From the NCBI RefSeq assembly GCF_009707545.1, contig NZ_WLYK01000020.1, forward strand, positions 1-47,928: DNA of 47,928 nt. The letters run 5' to 3'. This DNA is from Nakamurella alba. Lineage in GTDB: Bacteria > Actinomycetota > Actinomycetes > Mycobacteriales > Nakamurellaceae. A model generated the notes under the pieces. That model did no database searches, had not been told where the DNA came from, and was given only the letters and a program-made list of their open reading frames with translations. Shown here piece by piece: positions 9,374-18,288 of this stretch. The translations under genes were made by a program, and so were the position numbers. How positions within the stretch are numbered: the stretch's first letter is position 1; every line of letters begins with the position of its first letter.

Positions 9374-10020
9374 TCCGGGTGCTGGTGGTCGACGACCAGG
9401 AGCTGGTGCGGTCCGGGTTGCGGATGCTGTGCGAGTCGGCCCCGGACCTGGAGATCGTTGCCGAGGCACGGAACGGCGCCGAGGCGGTGCGACTGGTCGA
9501 CGACACCGTGCCGGACGTGGTGCTGATGGACCTGCGGATGCCGGTGATAGACGGGATCGCCGCGACCTCCGCCATCCGCGGGTCCCGGCCGGCCACCCGG
9601 GTGGTGGCGTTGACCACCTTCGACGACGACGACCACCTCTACCCGGCGTTGTCCGCCGGTGCCTGTGGGCTGCTCACCAAGGACTCCTCGCCGGCCGAGC
9701 TGCTGTCCGCGATCCGCCGCGCGGCGGCCGGGGAGAACCCGTTCACCCCGTCGGTGCTGCAGCGGCTGATGGCCCGGGCCGTGGAGGCCGGCGGGTCGCC
9801 CGCCCCGCAGGCCGCCACCGAGCTGCCCACCCTCACCGAGCGGGAGCTGGAGGTGTTGACCCGCCTCGGCGCCGGGATGAGCAACGCCGAGATCGCCGCC
9901 GTCATGAACATCTCGGTGACCACGGTGAAGACCCACGTCACCGGGATCATGGACAAGACCGGCTCGCGCAGCCGGGTGCACCTCGCTGTGCTCGCGGTGC
10001 GGGCCGGTCTGGTCGTCTGA
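9370..10020 (+). CDS. NarL/FixJ-family response regulator
   Basis: A 216-aa regulator. The receiver domain (1-120) has the acidic pair D8-D9, phosphoacceptor Asp54 in LMDLRMP, the conserved Thr in ALTTF and Lys in LLTKDSS. The C-terminal LuxR-type helix-turn-helix starts at LTERELEVL and contains NAEIAAVMNISVTTVKTH. The ATG overlaps the kinase stop (ATGA), so expression is translationally coupled and the two are cognate partners. Targets cannot be read from the sequence. Confidence 0.96.
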   Translation: MIRVLVVDDQELVRSGLRMLCESAPDLEIVAEARNGAEAVRLVDDTVPDVVLMDLRMPVIDGIAATSAIRGSRPATRVVALTTFDDDDHLYPALSAGACGLLTKDSSPAELLSAIRRAAAGENPFTPSVLQRLMARAVEAGGSPAPQAATELPTLTERELEVLTRLGAGMSNAEIAAVMNISVTTVKTHVTGIMDKTGSRSRVHLAVLAVRAGLVV

Positions 10021-10078
10021 CGGCCCGTCCGAAGCCCGCTCACCCGGACCGCATCCACCCGGCAAGTAGCATGCGCGG

Positions 10079-11776
10079 GTGACCGACGCGCCCGAACCGC
10101 ACCGTGCCGTGTTCTCCGGTGACGAGGTCGCCCCGGTCGCTGCGGTTGCCGGCCCGGAGCCGGGGCCCGGTGCCGCCGACACCCTCTCGCCCACCGAGCG
10201 GGTGGTCCCCACCTGGACCGACCCGACGGTGCGGCGGGCCAGTGACCTGATCGGCGGGCCGCTCGGTGTGCACGCCCAGGTCGGCCGCAACTCCTTCCTG
10301 ACCCCGCTGCGGGTGTGCCTGATGATGGCCATCGCCGTGCTCATCTGCGGGTGGCTGTACAAGGCCGCCTGCATCCAGCAGATGCCGGACGGCAACGGTG
10401 GCTTCACGCTCGACCAGGGCGGCCAGCGGCCCTGGATCACCGCCTGTTACAACGATGTCGTCCCGCTCTACGGCTCGCACCAGCTGGACACCCAGCAGCT
10501 GCCGTACGCCACCTCCTGGGAGGACAACGGCCAGATCCGCTACATGGAGTACCCGGTGGTCACCGGCTACTGGATGTGGGCGGTCTCCGGCATCACCGAG
10601 GGCTACCTCTGGCTGGCGGAGAAGGTCGGGCTGCCGCAGCCCCTGGACGTGGCGGCCTACTTCACCATCGGCGCGATCCTGCTCGGGATGCTGTACCTGC
10701 TGGCCGTCGCCTGCACCGCGCGGATCGCCCGGCGCCGGGTCTGGGACACGGCGATCATGTGCCTCTCGCCGCTGCTGATCGTGCACGCCTTCACCAACTG
10801 GGACCTGCTGGCGATCGGGGTGACCGCGGCGGCGATGCTGGCCTGGGCACGGTCCCGGCCGCCGGAACCCGGAGGGTCGGCGGCGCTGGGCCTGCCGATC
10901 CTGGCCGGGGTGCTGATCGGCGTCGGCACCGCGGCGAAGTTGTACCCGGCGCTGCTGCTCGGCCCGCTGCTGATCCTCTGCCTGCGCACCGGCCGGATGC
11001 CGCAGTGGCTGGTCACTGCCGGCGCGGCGGCGCTCACCTGGGCGGTCATCAACGTGCCGGTGATGCTGGCCTACCCGGACGGCTGGTACGAGTTCATCCG
11101 GCTCAACACCGAGCGGCCCGCGGAGTACGACTCCTGGTACTCGATCTTCAGCACGCTGTCCGGCAGCACCGTGTTCAACACCCCGGACGGCGCATCCTCG
11201 CCCGGACTGCTGAACACGCTGTCGCTGGTGCTGTTCCTGCTGGCCTGCGCCGCGATCGGCTGGCTCGGGCTGTCGGCGCAGCGCCGCCCCCGGTTCGCCC
11301 AACTGGCCTTCCTGCTGGTCGCGGCGTTCCTGCTCACCAACAAGGTGTGGTCCCCGCAGTACTCGCTGTGGCTGGTGCCGCTGGTGGTCCTGGCCCTGCC
11401 GAGGTGGCGGCCGGTGCTGGCCTGGCAGTTCAGCGAGTGGGTGGTCTGGATCCTGCTGATGCTCTCGTTCGACTCGGACTCCGGCAAGAACCTGTCGATC
11501 TACCCGTTCATCGGCGCCGCGATCATCCGCGACGCCCTGCTGATCACCCTGATGGTCAAGGTGATCCGGGAGATCCTGCGGCCCTCCACCGACCTGGTCC
11601 GGATGGCCGGTGACGACGACCCGTCCGGCGGCACCCTGGAGAACGCCCCCGACCGGTTCACCCTGCCGTCGCTCCCCGCGCTGTGGCGCCGGCCGGCGCG
11701 GGAGGCCGCGCCGGCCGCAGCCGCCGCACCGGGCGAGGAGCCGGTACCGGTGCCGGTCAGCCCGCCAGCTTCCTGA
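10079..11776 (+). CDS. GT87-family (DUF2029) membrane glycosyltransferase, Rv0051-like
   Basis: A 565-aa integral membrane protein. A disordered N-terminal tail (1-75) precedes about 10-11 hydrophobic helices. An extracytoplasmic loop after helix 1 contains the acidic motif YMEYPVVTGYW. The family GVGTAAKLYPALLLGPLL segment sits mid-protein. GT87 enzymes use polyprenyl-phosphate sugars to build cell-wall glycans; mycobacterial members mannosylate or arabinosylate envelope polymers. The GTG start is supported by TAGCAT ending 6 nt upstream, a leaderless arrangement. The last 20 bp overlap the convergent helicase gene. The position agrees with Rv0051 between DUF5318 and rpsF in mycobacteria. 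Confidence 0.88.
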   Translation: MTDAPEPHRAVFSGDEVAPVAAVAGPEPGPGAADTLSPTERVVPTWTDPTVRRASDLIGGPLGVHAQVGRNSFLTPLRVCLMMAIAVLICGWLYKAACIQQMPDGNGGFTLDQGGQRPWITACYNDVVPLYGSHQLDTQQLPYATSWEDNGQIRYMEYPVVTGYWMWAVSGITEGYLWLAEKVGLPQPLDVAAYFTIGAILLGMLYLLAVACTARIARRRVWDTAIMCLSPLLIVHAFTNWDLLAIGVTAAAMLAWARSRPPEPGGSAALGLPILAGVLIGVGTAAKLYPALLLGPLLILCLRTGRMPQWLVTAGAAALTWAVINVPVMLAYPDGWYEFIRLNTERPAEYDSWYSIFSTLSGSTVFNTPDGASSPGLLNTLSLVLFLLACAAIGWLGLSAQRRPRFAQLAFLLVAAFLLTNKVWSPQYSLWLVPLVVLALPRWRPVLAWQFSEWVVWILLMLSFDSDSGKNLSIYPFIGAAIIRDALLITLMVKVIREILRPSTDLVRMAGDDDPSGGTLENAPDRFTLPSLPALWRRPAREAAPAAAAAPGEEPVPVPVSPPAS

Positions 11777-13313
11777 TCGCCGGGTCGCCCGGCCGGATCC
11801 GGGCGGTGGTCGCGGTGATCCCCGCGGAGCGCAGCAACTTGCGGACCTCGTCCGCCTGCTCCGGCAGCATCAGCGTGATCACGGTGCCGTTGGACCCGGC
11901 GCGCGCGGTGCGGCCGGAACGGTGCACGTAGGCCTTGTGCTCGGCCGGCGGCTCAAGGTGGACGACCAGCTCGACGTCGTCGACATGGATGCCGCGGGCC
12001 GCGATGTCGGTCGCCACCAGCACCCGCGCCTCGCCGGATGAGAACGCGGCCAGGTTGCGCTCGCGGGCGCCCTGGGCCAGGTTGCCGTGCAGCTCGACCG
12101 CGTCGATGCCGGCCTTGCGCAGCGTGCCGGCCCAGCGCTTCGCGCCGTACTTGGTGCGGGCGAACAGGATCCGCCGGCCGGTGCCGGACGCCAGCTCGCG
12201 GATGATCTGCCCGCGCTGCTCGGCGTCGACGGTGAAGACGTGGTGCTCCATGGTCGAGACCGGGGTGTCCGCCTCGTCCACCTGGTGCACCGCGGGGTCG
12301 GTGAGGAAGTCGTCGGCGAGCACCGCGATGCCCTTGTCCAGGGTCGCGGAGAAGAGCAGACGCTGACCGTCCCGCGGGGTGGCCCGCAGGATCCGCCGGA
12401 CACCGGGCAGGAAGCCGAGATCGGCCATGTGGTCGGCCTCGTCGAGCACCGTGACCTCGATCCGGTCCAGCTTGCACGCGCCGCGGGCGATCAGGTCCTC
12501 GAGCCGGCCGGGGCAGGCGATGACGATGTCGACGCCGGCCCGCAGCGCGTCCTGCTGGGCACCGAAGCCGACCCCGCCGAACACCGTGGTCGTGGTCAGG
12601 CCGGCGGCCGCGGCGAGCGGCTTGACCGTGCGCTCGACCTGCATGGCCAGCTCCCGGGTGGGCAGCAGCACCAGGCCGCGCGGTTGGTGCGGTCGGCTGC
12701 GGGCTCCGTGCAGGCGGGCCACCAGCGGCAGCGCGAAGGCGATGGTCTTGCCGGAGCCGGTGCGGCCACGGCCGAGCACGTCCCGGCCGCCCAGCGAGGA
12801 CGGCAGCGAGTCGGCCTGGATCGGGAAGGGCACGACCGCACCGGAGGCGGTCAGCGGTGCCAGCAGGTAGGCCGGCACGCCCAGCTCGGCGAAAGTGGTC
12901 GCGCCGGGCAACGGGGTGACGGTCGTGGCCGGAGCCTTGGTGGCCGGGGCCGCTGCGGCGGGCGCCGTGGTTGCGGCGACCGGGGTCTGCCGATCGGTGC
13001 CGTTGCGCTGCGGTCCCCCGGTGCCGCGCGGCCGGCGGGTGGCCTGACCGGCGCCCCGGTCCGGCTGGGTGCCCGTGCGTGAGGTCTGTCCGTTACCGCG
13101 CGGGCCCTGTCCGTTGCCGCGAGGGGTCTGTCCGTTGCTGCCGGGGGTCTGCGCGGAGCCCCGGGTGGTCTGCGCGGTGCCCTGCGCGACGCCGGCGGCC
13201 TGGCCACCGTTGCCGCGCCCGCCGCGGCGACGACGCCGGCGCGGCGCCCCGGAACCGCTCGGTGCCGGTCCGGAGCCGTGTTGCGCGGACGGGGTGTGGT
13301 GCTGCTCGTTCAT
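11757..13313 (-). CDS. DEAD-box ATP-dependent RNA helicase
   Basis: A 518-aa helicase. An N-terminal low-complexity tail of about 130 residues is rich in Gly, Arg, Gln and Thr with RGNGQ-type repeats, likely RNA-binding. The RecA-like core carries a Q-motif region ending PFPIQAD, Walker A GRTGSGKT, PTRELAMQ, the DEAD motif in LDEADHMADLGF, and SAT in LFSATL. The second domain has DIAARGIHVDDV and HRSGRTARAG. It should unwind structured RNA in ribosome assembly, decay or cold adaptation. The ATG at 13313 has AAGGA 6 nt upstream. Unusually the basic repeat tail is at the N-terminus; many RhlE/CsdA relatives carry it at the C-terminus. Confidence 0.93.
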   Translation of the reverse strand: MNEQHHTPSAQHGSGPAPSGSGAPRRRRRRGGRGNGGQAAGVAQGTAQTTRGSAQTPGSNGQTPRGNGQGPRGNGQTSRTGTQPDRGAGQATRRPRGTGGPQRNGTDRQTPVAATTAPAAAAPATKAPATTVTPLPGATTFAELGVPAYLLAPLTASGAVVPFPIQADSLPSSLGGRDVLGRGRTGSGKTIAFALPLVARLHGARSRPHQPRGLVLLPTRELAMQVERTVKPLAAAAGLTTTTVFGGVGFGAQQDALRAGVDIVIACPGRLEDLIARGACKLDRIEVTVLDEADHMADLGFLPGVRRILRATPRDGQRLLFSATLDKGIAVLADDFLTDPAVHQVDEADTPVSTMEHHVFTVDAEQRGQIIRELASGTGRRILFARTKYGAKRWAGTLRKAGIDAVELHGNLAQGARERNLAAFSSGEARVLVATDIAARGIHVDDVELVVHLEPPAEHKAYVHRSGRTARAGSNGTVITLMLPEQADEVRKLLRSAGITATTARIRPGDPAIRKLAG

Positions 13314-13460
13314 GAAAATCCTTGCTGCGGGCGGCATTCCGCCACTCGCGGTCAGGCAGGGGTGACCGCGTGATCGTCAGCAGGGATCCGGTGGAGACGG
13401 CGCTCCGGGACAACTCGACAACTACATTCCGCGGCGGCGACAGTGCGTCCGTCGGATACG

Positions 13461-13491
13461 GCCCGGGGAACGCAGGATGCGCTCCCCGGGC
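13461..13491 (-). terminator. Terminator hairpin downstream of the alcohol dehydrogenase
   Basis: GCCCGGGGA (13461-13469) pairs with TCCCCGGGC (13483-13491); after an A/C mismatch a short CGC/GCG stem continues inward. It lies 15 nt past the dehydrogenase stop on the minus strand. The rest of the gap to the helicase start probably holds the helicase promoter. Confidence 0.65.
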
Positions 13492-13505
13492 AGCAGTCTA
13501 CCCGT

Positions 13506-14561
13506 TCAGGCCGCCGGCAGGGTTGCGGTGTCGATCACGAAGCGGTACCGCACATCGCCCTCGACGACCCGGCCCCAGGCCTCGTTGATCTTCTCCGCCG
13601 GCACGACCTCGATGTCGGCGGCCAGGCCGTGCTGCGCGCAGAAGTCGAGCATCCGCTGGGTCTGGGCGATCCCGCCGTTCTTGGTGCCGGCGATCCGCCG
13701 GCGGCCGGCCAGCAGTTCGCCGGCGGGCAGCTCGGTCGGGTGTTCCGGCAGGCCGGCGACGACGAAGGTGCCGTTCCGCTTGAGCAGCGAGATGTACTGC
13801 GCCAGATCAAGATTCACCGACACCGTGTTGATGATCAGGTCGAAGGTGTTCTTCAGTGCCACGAAGGTCGCCGGGTCGCTGGTGGCGTAGTAGTGGTCGG
13901 CACCGAAGCGCTCGCCGTCCGCCTTCTTCGACATGCCGTGCGACAGCACGGTGACCTCGGCACCCATGGCGTGTGCGATCTTCACGCCCATGTGGCCGAG
14001 CCCGCCCATGCCGAGGATGGCGACCTTCTTGCCCGGTCCCGCCTCCCAGTGCTCGAGCGGGGAGTAGAGGGTGATGCCGGCGCACAGCAGTGGTGCCGCG
14101 GCGGCCAGGTCGATGCCCTCCGGGATCCGCAGCACGAAGGACTCGTCCACCACGATCGCCGTCGAGTAGCCGCCGTAGGTCGGCTCGCCGTCGTAGAACC
14201 GGGCGTTGTAGGTACCGACCTCGCCCTGGGTGCAGTGCTGCTCCTCGCCGGCCAGGCAGTTCTCGCACTCCCGGCAGGAGTCGACGAAGCAGCCGACGCC
14301 GACGGTGTCACCGATCTTGTACTTCGTCACCTCGGAGCCGACTTCGCCGACCAGGCCGGCGATCTCGTGGCCGGGAACCATCGGGAAGATGGCCTCGCCC
14401 CACTCCTCGCGGGCCTGGTGGATGTCGGAGTGGCAGATGCCGGCGAACTTGATGTCGATCAGCACGTCGTGCGGGCCGACCTCACGCCGGGTGACGGTGG
14501 TCGGCTCCAGCGGAGCTTTCGGGGACGGGGCGGCGTAGGCGGACACGGTGGTGGTGGGCAT
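13506..14561 (-). CDS. adhC: Zinc-dependent NAD(P)-linked alcohol dehydrogenase (AdhC type)
   Basis: A 351-aa medium-chain dehydrogenase/reductase for alcohol-aldehyde interconversion. Catalytic zinc ligands are Cys43 (GICHSD) and His65-Glu66 (PGHEIAG). A structural zinc site appears as four Cys in [12 protein letters not shown] plus EQHC. The Rossmann motif is GMGGLGHMG. It closely resembles the mycobacterial AdhC/Ahr group, which prefers aromatic and medium-chain aldehydes. I chose the start that gives MPTT because relatives start the same way; an in-frame ATG at 14573 is also possible and neither has an ideally spaced ribosome site. It is divergent from the hydrolase at 14670. Confidence 0.9.
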   Translation of the reverse strand: MPTTTVSAYAAPSPKAPLEPTTVTRREVGPHDVLIDIKFAGICHSDIHQAREEWGEAIFPMVPGHEIAGLVGEVGSEVTKYKIGDTVGVGCFVDSCRECENCLAGEEQHCTQGEVGTYNARFYDGEPTYGGYSTAIVVDESFVLRIPEGIDLAAAAPLLCAGITLYSPLEHWEAGPGKKVAILGMGGLGHMGVKIAHAMGAEVTVLSHGMSKKADGERFGADHYYATSDPATFVALKNTFDLIINTVSVNLDLAQYISLLKRNGTFVVAGLPEHPTELPAGELLAGRRRIAGTKNGGIAQTQRMLDFCAQHGLAADIEVVPAEKINEAWGRVVEGDVRYRFVIDTATLPAA

Positions 14562-14669
14562 CTTCTCTCGCATCTCTCTCGCTGGACACTTCCGCACGCC
14601 ATTCTCCACCGGATCCACCACCGCCCGGCCGGACCGCATGGGAGCAGGTGGGCCGGGTACTCCGACCCC

Positions 14670-15533
14670 ATGGCCGAGGACTTCCAGGTGGCGGTGGACA
14701 GCGGCGCGGGCGACGGGGTGGTCACCGGTACGGCGGCCGGCCCGCCGGACGGCGACACGGTGCTGTTCCTGCACGGCTGGCCGCAGTCCCGGCACAGCTG
14801 GGCGGACACGCTGGACCTGGCGGCGGCCGACGGTCACCGGGCGCTGGCCATCGACCTGCCCGGCATCGGCGACTCCGCCTCGGCCCGGACCGACGGCAGC
14901 AAGGTGGCGCTGGCGGTGGTGGTCGGCGAGGTGCTCGCCGCGGTGCACGCCCGCCGCCCGGTGCTGGTGGGCACCGACGTCGGAGGGATGACCACCTATG
15001 CGGCGCTCCGTTCGGTGCCCGGACTGCGGGCGGCGGTGATCATGGACGTGGCGGTCCCCGGGGTCGAGCCGTGGCCGTCGGTGGTGGCCAACCCGCACAT
15101 CTGGCACTTCGCGTTCCACACGGTCCCGGACCTGCCGGAGACCATGGTGGGCGGCCGGGAGGCGCCGTACTTCGACTACTTCTTCGACATCCTGTCCGCC
15201 GACCGGGGAGCCGTGTCGCCGCGGAGCCGCGAGGCCTCCGTCGCCGCCTACGCCACCCACGAGCGACTGGCGGCCGGTTTCGACTTCTACCGCACCTTCG
15301 GCGCCGACGAGAAGGCGAACACGGCGGCGGCGCAGATCCCGGTGACCACCCCGCTGCTGTACCTGCGCGGAGAGCACGAGTGGGGCGACATCGACGTCTA
15401 CGACAAGGGTTTCCGCGCCGCCGGGATCACCGACCTGACCACCGGGATCATCGACGGCAGTGGCCACTACGCGGCGGACGAGAACCCGGAGGCGGTCTGG
15501 CGACTCGTCTCCGGGTTCCTCGCCACGCACTAG
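14670..15533 (+). CDS. Alpha/beta hydrolase of the epoxide hydrolase/dehalogenase group
   Basis: A 287-aa cytosolic enzyme. The oxyanion motif [10 protein letters not shown] is followed by the nucleophile elbow GTDVGG, with Asp rather than Ser, as in epoxide hydrolases and haloacid/haloalkane dehalogenases. A cap region spans about 130-210, and a C-terminal [12 protein letters not shown] supplies the catalytic His. The reaction is therefore probably hydrolysis via a covalent aspartyl ester, substrate unknown. It diverges from the alcohol dehydrogenase across 108 bp, so they may be co-controlled. TACTCC lies 6 nt before the ATG, possibly a leaderless start. It ends 16 bp from the convergent haloperoxidase-like gene. 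Confidence 0.87.
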   Translation: MAEDFQVAVDSGAGDGVVTGTAAGPPDGDTVLFLHGWPQSRHSWADTLDLAAADGHRALAIDLPGIGDSASARTDGSKVALAVVVGEVLAAVHARRPVLVGTDVGGMTTYAALRSVPGLRAAVIMDVAVPGVEPWPSVVANPHIWHFAFHTVPDLPETMVGGREAPYFDYFFDILSADRGAVSPRSREASVAAYATHERLAAGFDFYRTFGADEKANTAAAQIPVTTPLLYLRGEHEWGDIDVYDKGFRAAGITDLTTGIIDGSGHYAADENPEAVWRLVSGFLATH

Positions 15534-15549
15534 GAGCCGTCGGCCCGGC

Positions 15550-16857
15550 TCATCGGATCAGCGAGATCCCGGTCCAGGTGCCGATCAGCCGGCCCATGAT
15601 CTCGCCGGTCCGGTTGGAGAAACGGAAGTGGATCCCGCCCCACAGCCGTGCCCCGAACGCCTCGGCCCGCAGCACCGCGGGATCGTCGTAGTGCCGGGTG
15701 GTCCCGGTGACCGACGAGAAGATGTTCAGGTCCAGCGTCGGGCCGTAGGTGATGGCCATGGCCTGGGACACCGCGCCCAGCACCGTGCAGTGGGCGCTGA
15801 TGTACTCCGGGAACGACGGTGTGTTCACCAACGGTGTCCACTCCGGATCCGCTGCGGTGGAGGGGTTCCCGTCGGTGTCGGCCAGTCGGATCGCGGTCAC
15901 CGGGCGCCAGAACTGGTAGGTCTGTTTGGTGTCCCAGGTGGCGATCAGCGCATCCGCGCCGGACAGCGTCGCCACCAGGATGTAGTGGGCCGAGTCCGAG
16001 GCGGACATGCAGTGCCGGGTCAGGTGGTCCCGGTAGGCGCCCTGCAGCTGCACGCTCGGGTTGCCGGCGAAGAACCGCGCGATCTCCGTCTGTTCCGCGG
16101 TCCGGGTGGTGCTGCCGACGGCGCCGATCTCCCGCACCTCGGCCAGTGCCCGGGTGTACTCCGCCGACGTCAGCGCCGGTGGCGGTCCGGGCCGCACCAG
16201 GGAGGCCTTCGGGATCAGGAACGGCTTCATCGTCGCCATCCACGGCGCGAGCGACGGGGTGAACAAGGGCGGCGTCGGCTGCCAGACGCCCGGTGCCGGC
16301 GCCTTGGTCGGCGGTGCGACGCCCTGCCAGTTGTCCCCGGCGCGGGAGGCGATCAGCTGCGCGGCCGCACGTCGGCCCCAGGCCACGCCGGCGGTCTTCG
16401 ACGGACCGTCCGGGATCGCGAGCAGCGCTGCGGTGTAGGCGGTCTCGACCCTGGTGGTGGCCACCGGGAAGTAGTGCAGCAGCACGTCGTGCGCGGCGGC
16501 GGCGACCGCCGCGTCGGTGGACGCGCCCTTCGGTGCCTTCGCCGACCACCGGTACATCGGGTGCCCACCCTCGATGCCGACGACGGCGTTGAACACCGCG
16601 GCCTGCACGTAGGCCATGCCCACCCCCATCGGCGGGGCGGGCAGCGCGGCGTCGGTGCCGAGGGACAGCGCGGCGACCTCGTTCCACGAGATCACCGCCG
16701 CCGCATCGGCCGGGTCGCAGGCACCGGCGGTCGGTCGGGGTCCGGTGGACGGGGTGGTGGCGGCGGCTGCCGGGACGACGGTGGTGCACGTCGCGGCGAT
16801 CAGCGCCGCGGCCAGTCCTGCTCGGGAGAACCATCGGGCGTGCGCGTGCGGTCTCAC
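15550..16857 (-). CDS. Secreted vanadium-dependent haloperoxidase-like (PAP2 superfamily) protein
   Basis: A 435-aa exported protein. An Arg-containing N-terminus, the hydrophobic run [16 protein letters not shown] and an Ala-rich cleavage region (about residue 34) form a signal peptide. The C-terminal half carries the PAP2/vanadium-haloperoxidase core: [26 protein letters not shown] and [15 protein letters not shown]. These supply the oxyanion-binding Arg/His residues, though exact ligands need alignment. It may oxidise halides with hydrogen peroxide or act as a phosphatase. The GTG start is placed 5 nt after GGAGG; upstream in-frame sequence looks non-coding. An 11-bp hairpin lies 47 nt upstream. 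Confidence 0.85.
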   Translation of the reverse strand: MRPHAHARWFSRAGLAAALIAATCTTVVPAAAATTPSTGPRPTAGACDPADAAAVISWNEVAALSLGTDAALPAPPMGVGMAYVQAAVFNAVVGIEGGHPMYRWSAKAPKGASTDAAVAAAAHDVLLHYFPVATTRVETAYTAALLAIPDGPSKTAGVAWGRRAAAQLIASRAGDNWQGVAPPTKAPAPGVWQPTPPLFTPSLAPWMATMKPFLIPKASLVRPGPPPALTSAEYTRALAEVREIGAVGSTTRTAEQTEIARFFAGNPSVQLQGAYRDHLTRHCMSASDSAHYILVATLSGADALIATWDTKQTYQFWRPVTAIRLADTDGNPSTAADPEWTPLVNTPSFPEYISAHCTVLGAVSQAMAITYGPTLDLNIFSSVTGTTRHYDDPAVLRAEAFGARLWGGIHFRFSNRTGEIMGRLIGTWTGISLIR

Positions 16858-16903
16858 ATCGACCTCCTGGGTGGGTGTTGCGGTACAGGCGCAGGGGACG
16901 ACG

Positions 16904-16934
16904 CGGCTCCGGAGGTGGCACATCTCCGGAGCCG
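16904..16934. promoter_or_regulatory. Perfect 11-bp inverted repeat upstream of the haloperoxidase-like gene
   Basis: CGGCTCCGGAG (16904-16914) and CTCCGGAGCCG (16924-16934) pair perfectly around a 9-nt loop. It is 47 bp upstream of the GTG at 16857 and over 300 bp past the end of nothing obvious on that strand, so it is more likely a 5'-UTR hairpin or operator than a terminator. No regulator gene is adjacent. Confidence 0.5.
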
Positions 16935-17268
16935 GAGGGCGCGTCCTGCGCTGCGGGTGGTGCCGGTCGTCACCGGTGACATGCCTGGGATCCCGCCGCT
17001 GCGCGCCCGCACCCGGGTGGGGGCGTCCGGCGCGCACGAAGAATGGTCCCGCGCCGGGATCGGACAGGAAAGGTGCAACCGGGCATGCGTGTCGGGTGGC
17101 CCGGGACGGCGAGAGGGCGACACGGCACACTGGTGCGCCGGGCGACGCGCGCACCCGACCAGCGGGCTGCACACCTGAACCAGCGGGCGGCGTCTCCGGC
17201 TCATCGGGCCGAGGGCATCGGATCCGATGGGCCGGGAGCACGAATCGTGGCCGGCGTGGGGAGGAGGA
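16935..17268. other. Intergenic stretch, no gene seen
   Basis: This region lies between the haloperoxidase-like gene and the 3' end of the VKOR gene, both on the minus strand. ORFs through it lack recognisable domains, supported starts or family similarity. It probably holds the haloperoxidase promoter and the end of the VKOR transcript. Confidence 0.5.
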
Positions 17269-17706
17269 TCAGTGCACGAGTGCGCGGCGGTCCGCCGCCC
17301 GCCACCACAGGACGCCGGCGAACAGCAGCAGCGTCACCAGGTGCACGCCGGTGCACCAGAGGCAGATGGCGTGCACCGCGAAGAGCTCCACGCCGACCAG
17401 GTAGAGCACGGACAGCACCCCGACCCCGGCGCCGATCAGCCGCAGGGTCCCGGTGTCCCGGTTGAACCCCACGGGCAGGCACAGCAGGGTCATCGCGACG
17501 AAGTAGGCCAGGCCGGCCACGGCGACCGGGACCCCGAGCACGGTGGCCCAGCTGCTGGTGGTGACGGCCAGGCAGTTGACGGTGCTGCCCTCGCCGCAGA
17601 GCAGGCTGGCCGATCCGGTGAAGTGCTCGTAGCTGAGGTAGCCCGACAGCAGGAAGCCGATCACGCACAGCACGAAACACGCCCACGCGGCCCGGCTGCG
17701 GTTCAC
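17269..17706 (-). CDS. Vitamin K epoxide reductase (VKOR) family protein
   Basis: A 145-aa membrane protein with four to five helices. Loop cysteines Cys37 and Cys45 and the active-site pair Cys115-Leu-Trp-Cys118 are all present, the full set of bacterial VKOR. Such enzymes reoxidise DsbA-like proteins using quinones, supporting disulfide formation outside the cell; actinobacteria use VKOR in place of DsbB. No DsbA-like partner is adjacent. The GTG start is chosen because TACCGT ends 7 nt before it (leaderless) and the longer in-frame extension is Pro/Gln-rich and lacks helices. It is divergent from the FhuF-like gene. Confidence 0.9.
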   Translation of the reverse strand: MNRSRAAWACFVLCVIGFLLSGYLSYEHFTGSASLLCGEGSTVNCLAVTTSSWATVLGVPVAVAGLAYFVAMTLLCLPVGFNRDTGTLRLIGAGVGVLSVLYLVGVELFAVHAICLWCTGVHLVTLLLFAGVLWWRAADRRALVH

Positions 17707-17760
17707 GGATCCGACGGTACCGGCCGGGAGCTGCCGGCCGGGACGGAACTGCTCGCCGGG

Positions 17761-18255
17761 GTGGATCTGCTCGACCCGGCTGTGCTGCGGCGGCATCTGG
17801 ACGACTCGGTGGCCTTCTGGCGGATCGACAAGGACCGGGAGCTCGCCGCGCTGTACTGGTACGGGCTGTCCCGGGTGCTGCTGGAGCCGGCGGCCCGGCA
17901 GGGGCTCTCCGCGGATCCCCGGTCACTGGTGCTGTCCCGCTCCCACGGCTTCTTCGTGCGCGCCCACGCCCTGGCGCCGGCCGGGCCGGAGGACCGGGCC
18001 GGACTGTGGGCGCTGATGGCGTCGCTGGTCGGCGTGGCCGGGACCACGACCGCGGTGCTGTCCGCCCTGGCCACCGACTCGATCGGCACGTTGTCGGCCG
18101 GGAAACCTGCTGCCGCTACCGCTCTCGCCGACCGGCTGGGTCTGGCCCCGCCGGCATTCCGGCCGGACGGGACCCTGCGGCGACGGTCCTGCTGCCGCAT
18201 CCTGGCCACCCCGTCCGGCACCCTCTGCTCGGCCTGCCCGGCCCGCGGCGGCTGA
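17761..18255 (+). CDS. FhuF-like (2Fe-2S) protein
   Basis: About 164 aa from the GTG chosen here. The C-terminus ends in RRSCCRILATPSGTLCSAC, the CC-x10-C-x2-C pattern of FhuF-type ferric-siderophore reductases, which bind an unusual 2Fe-2S cluster. Upstream is an alanine-rich helical region with DSVAFWRIDKDREL and a central SHGFFVRAHAL. It may reduce chelated iron in the cytosol. FhuF proteins are usually longer, and no good ribosome site marks this GTG. The real start could lie upstream, overlapping the divergent VKOR gene, although I see no ATG, GTG or TTG in frame between 17701 and 17761. Confidence 0.7.
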   Translation: MDLLDPAVLRRHLDDSVAFWRIDKDRELAALYWYGLSRVLLEPAARQGLSADPRSLVLSRSHGFFVRAHALAPAGPEDRAGLWALMASLVGVAGTTTAVLSALATDSIGTLSAGKPAAATALADRLGLAPPAFRPDGTLRRRSCCRILATPSGTLCSACPARGG

Positions 18256-18288
18256 ACCGCCGGGCCGGGCTCGGCGTCGGTCCCGCAG

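Noticed and set aside
13443..14669. N-terminal extension of the hydrolase frame over the alcohol dehydrogenase
   Set aside because: The 409 extra codons are antisense to the dehydrogenase; the hydrolase fold is complete from 14670.
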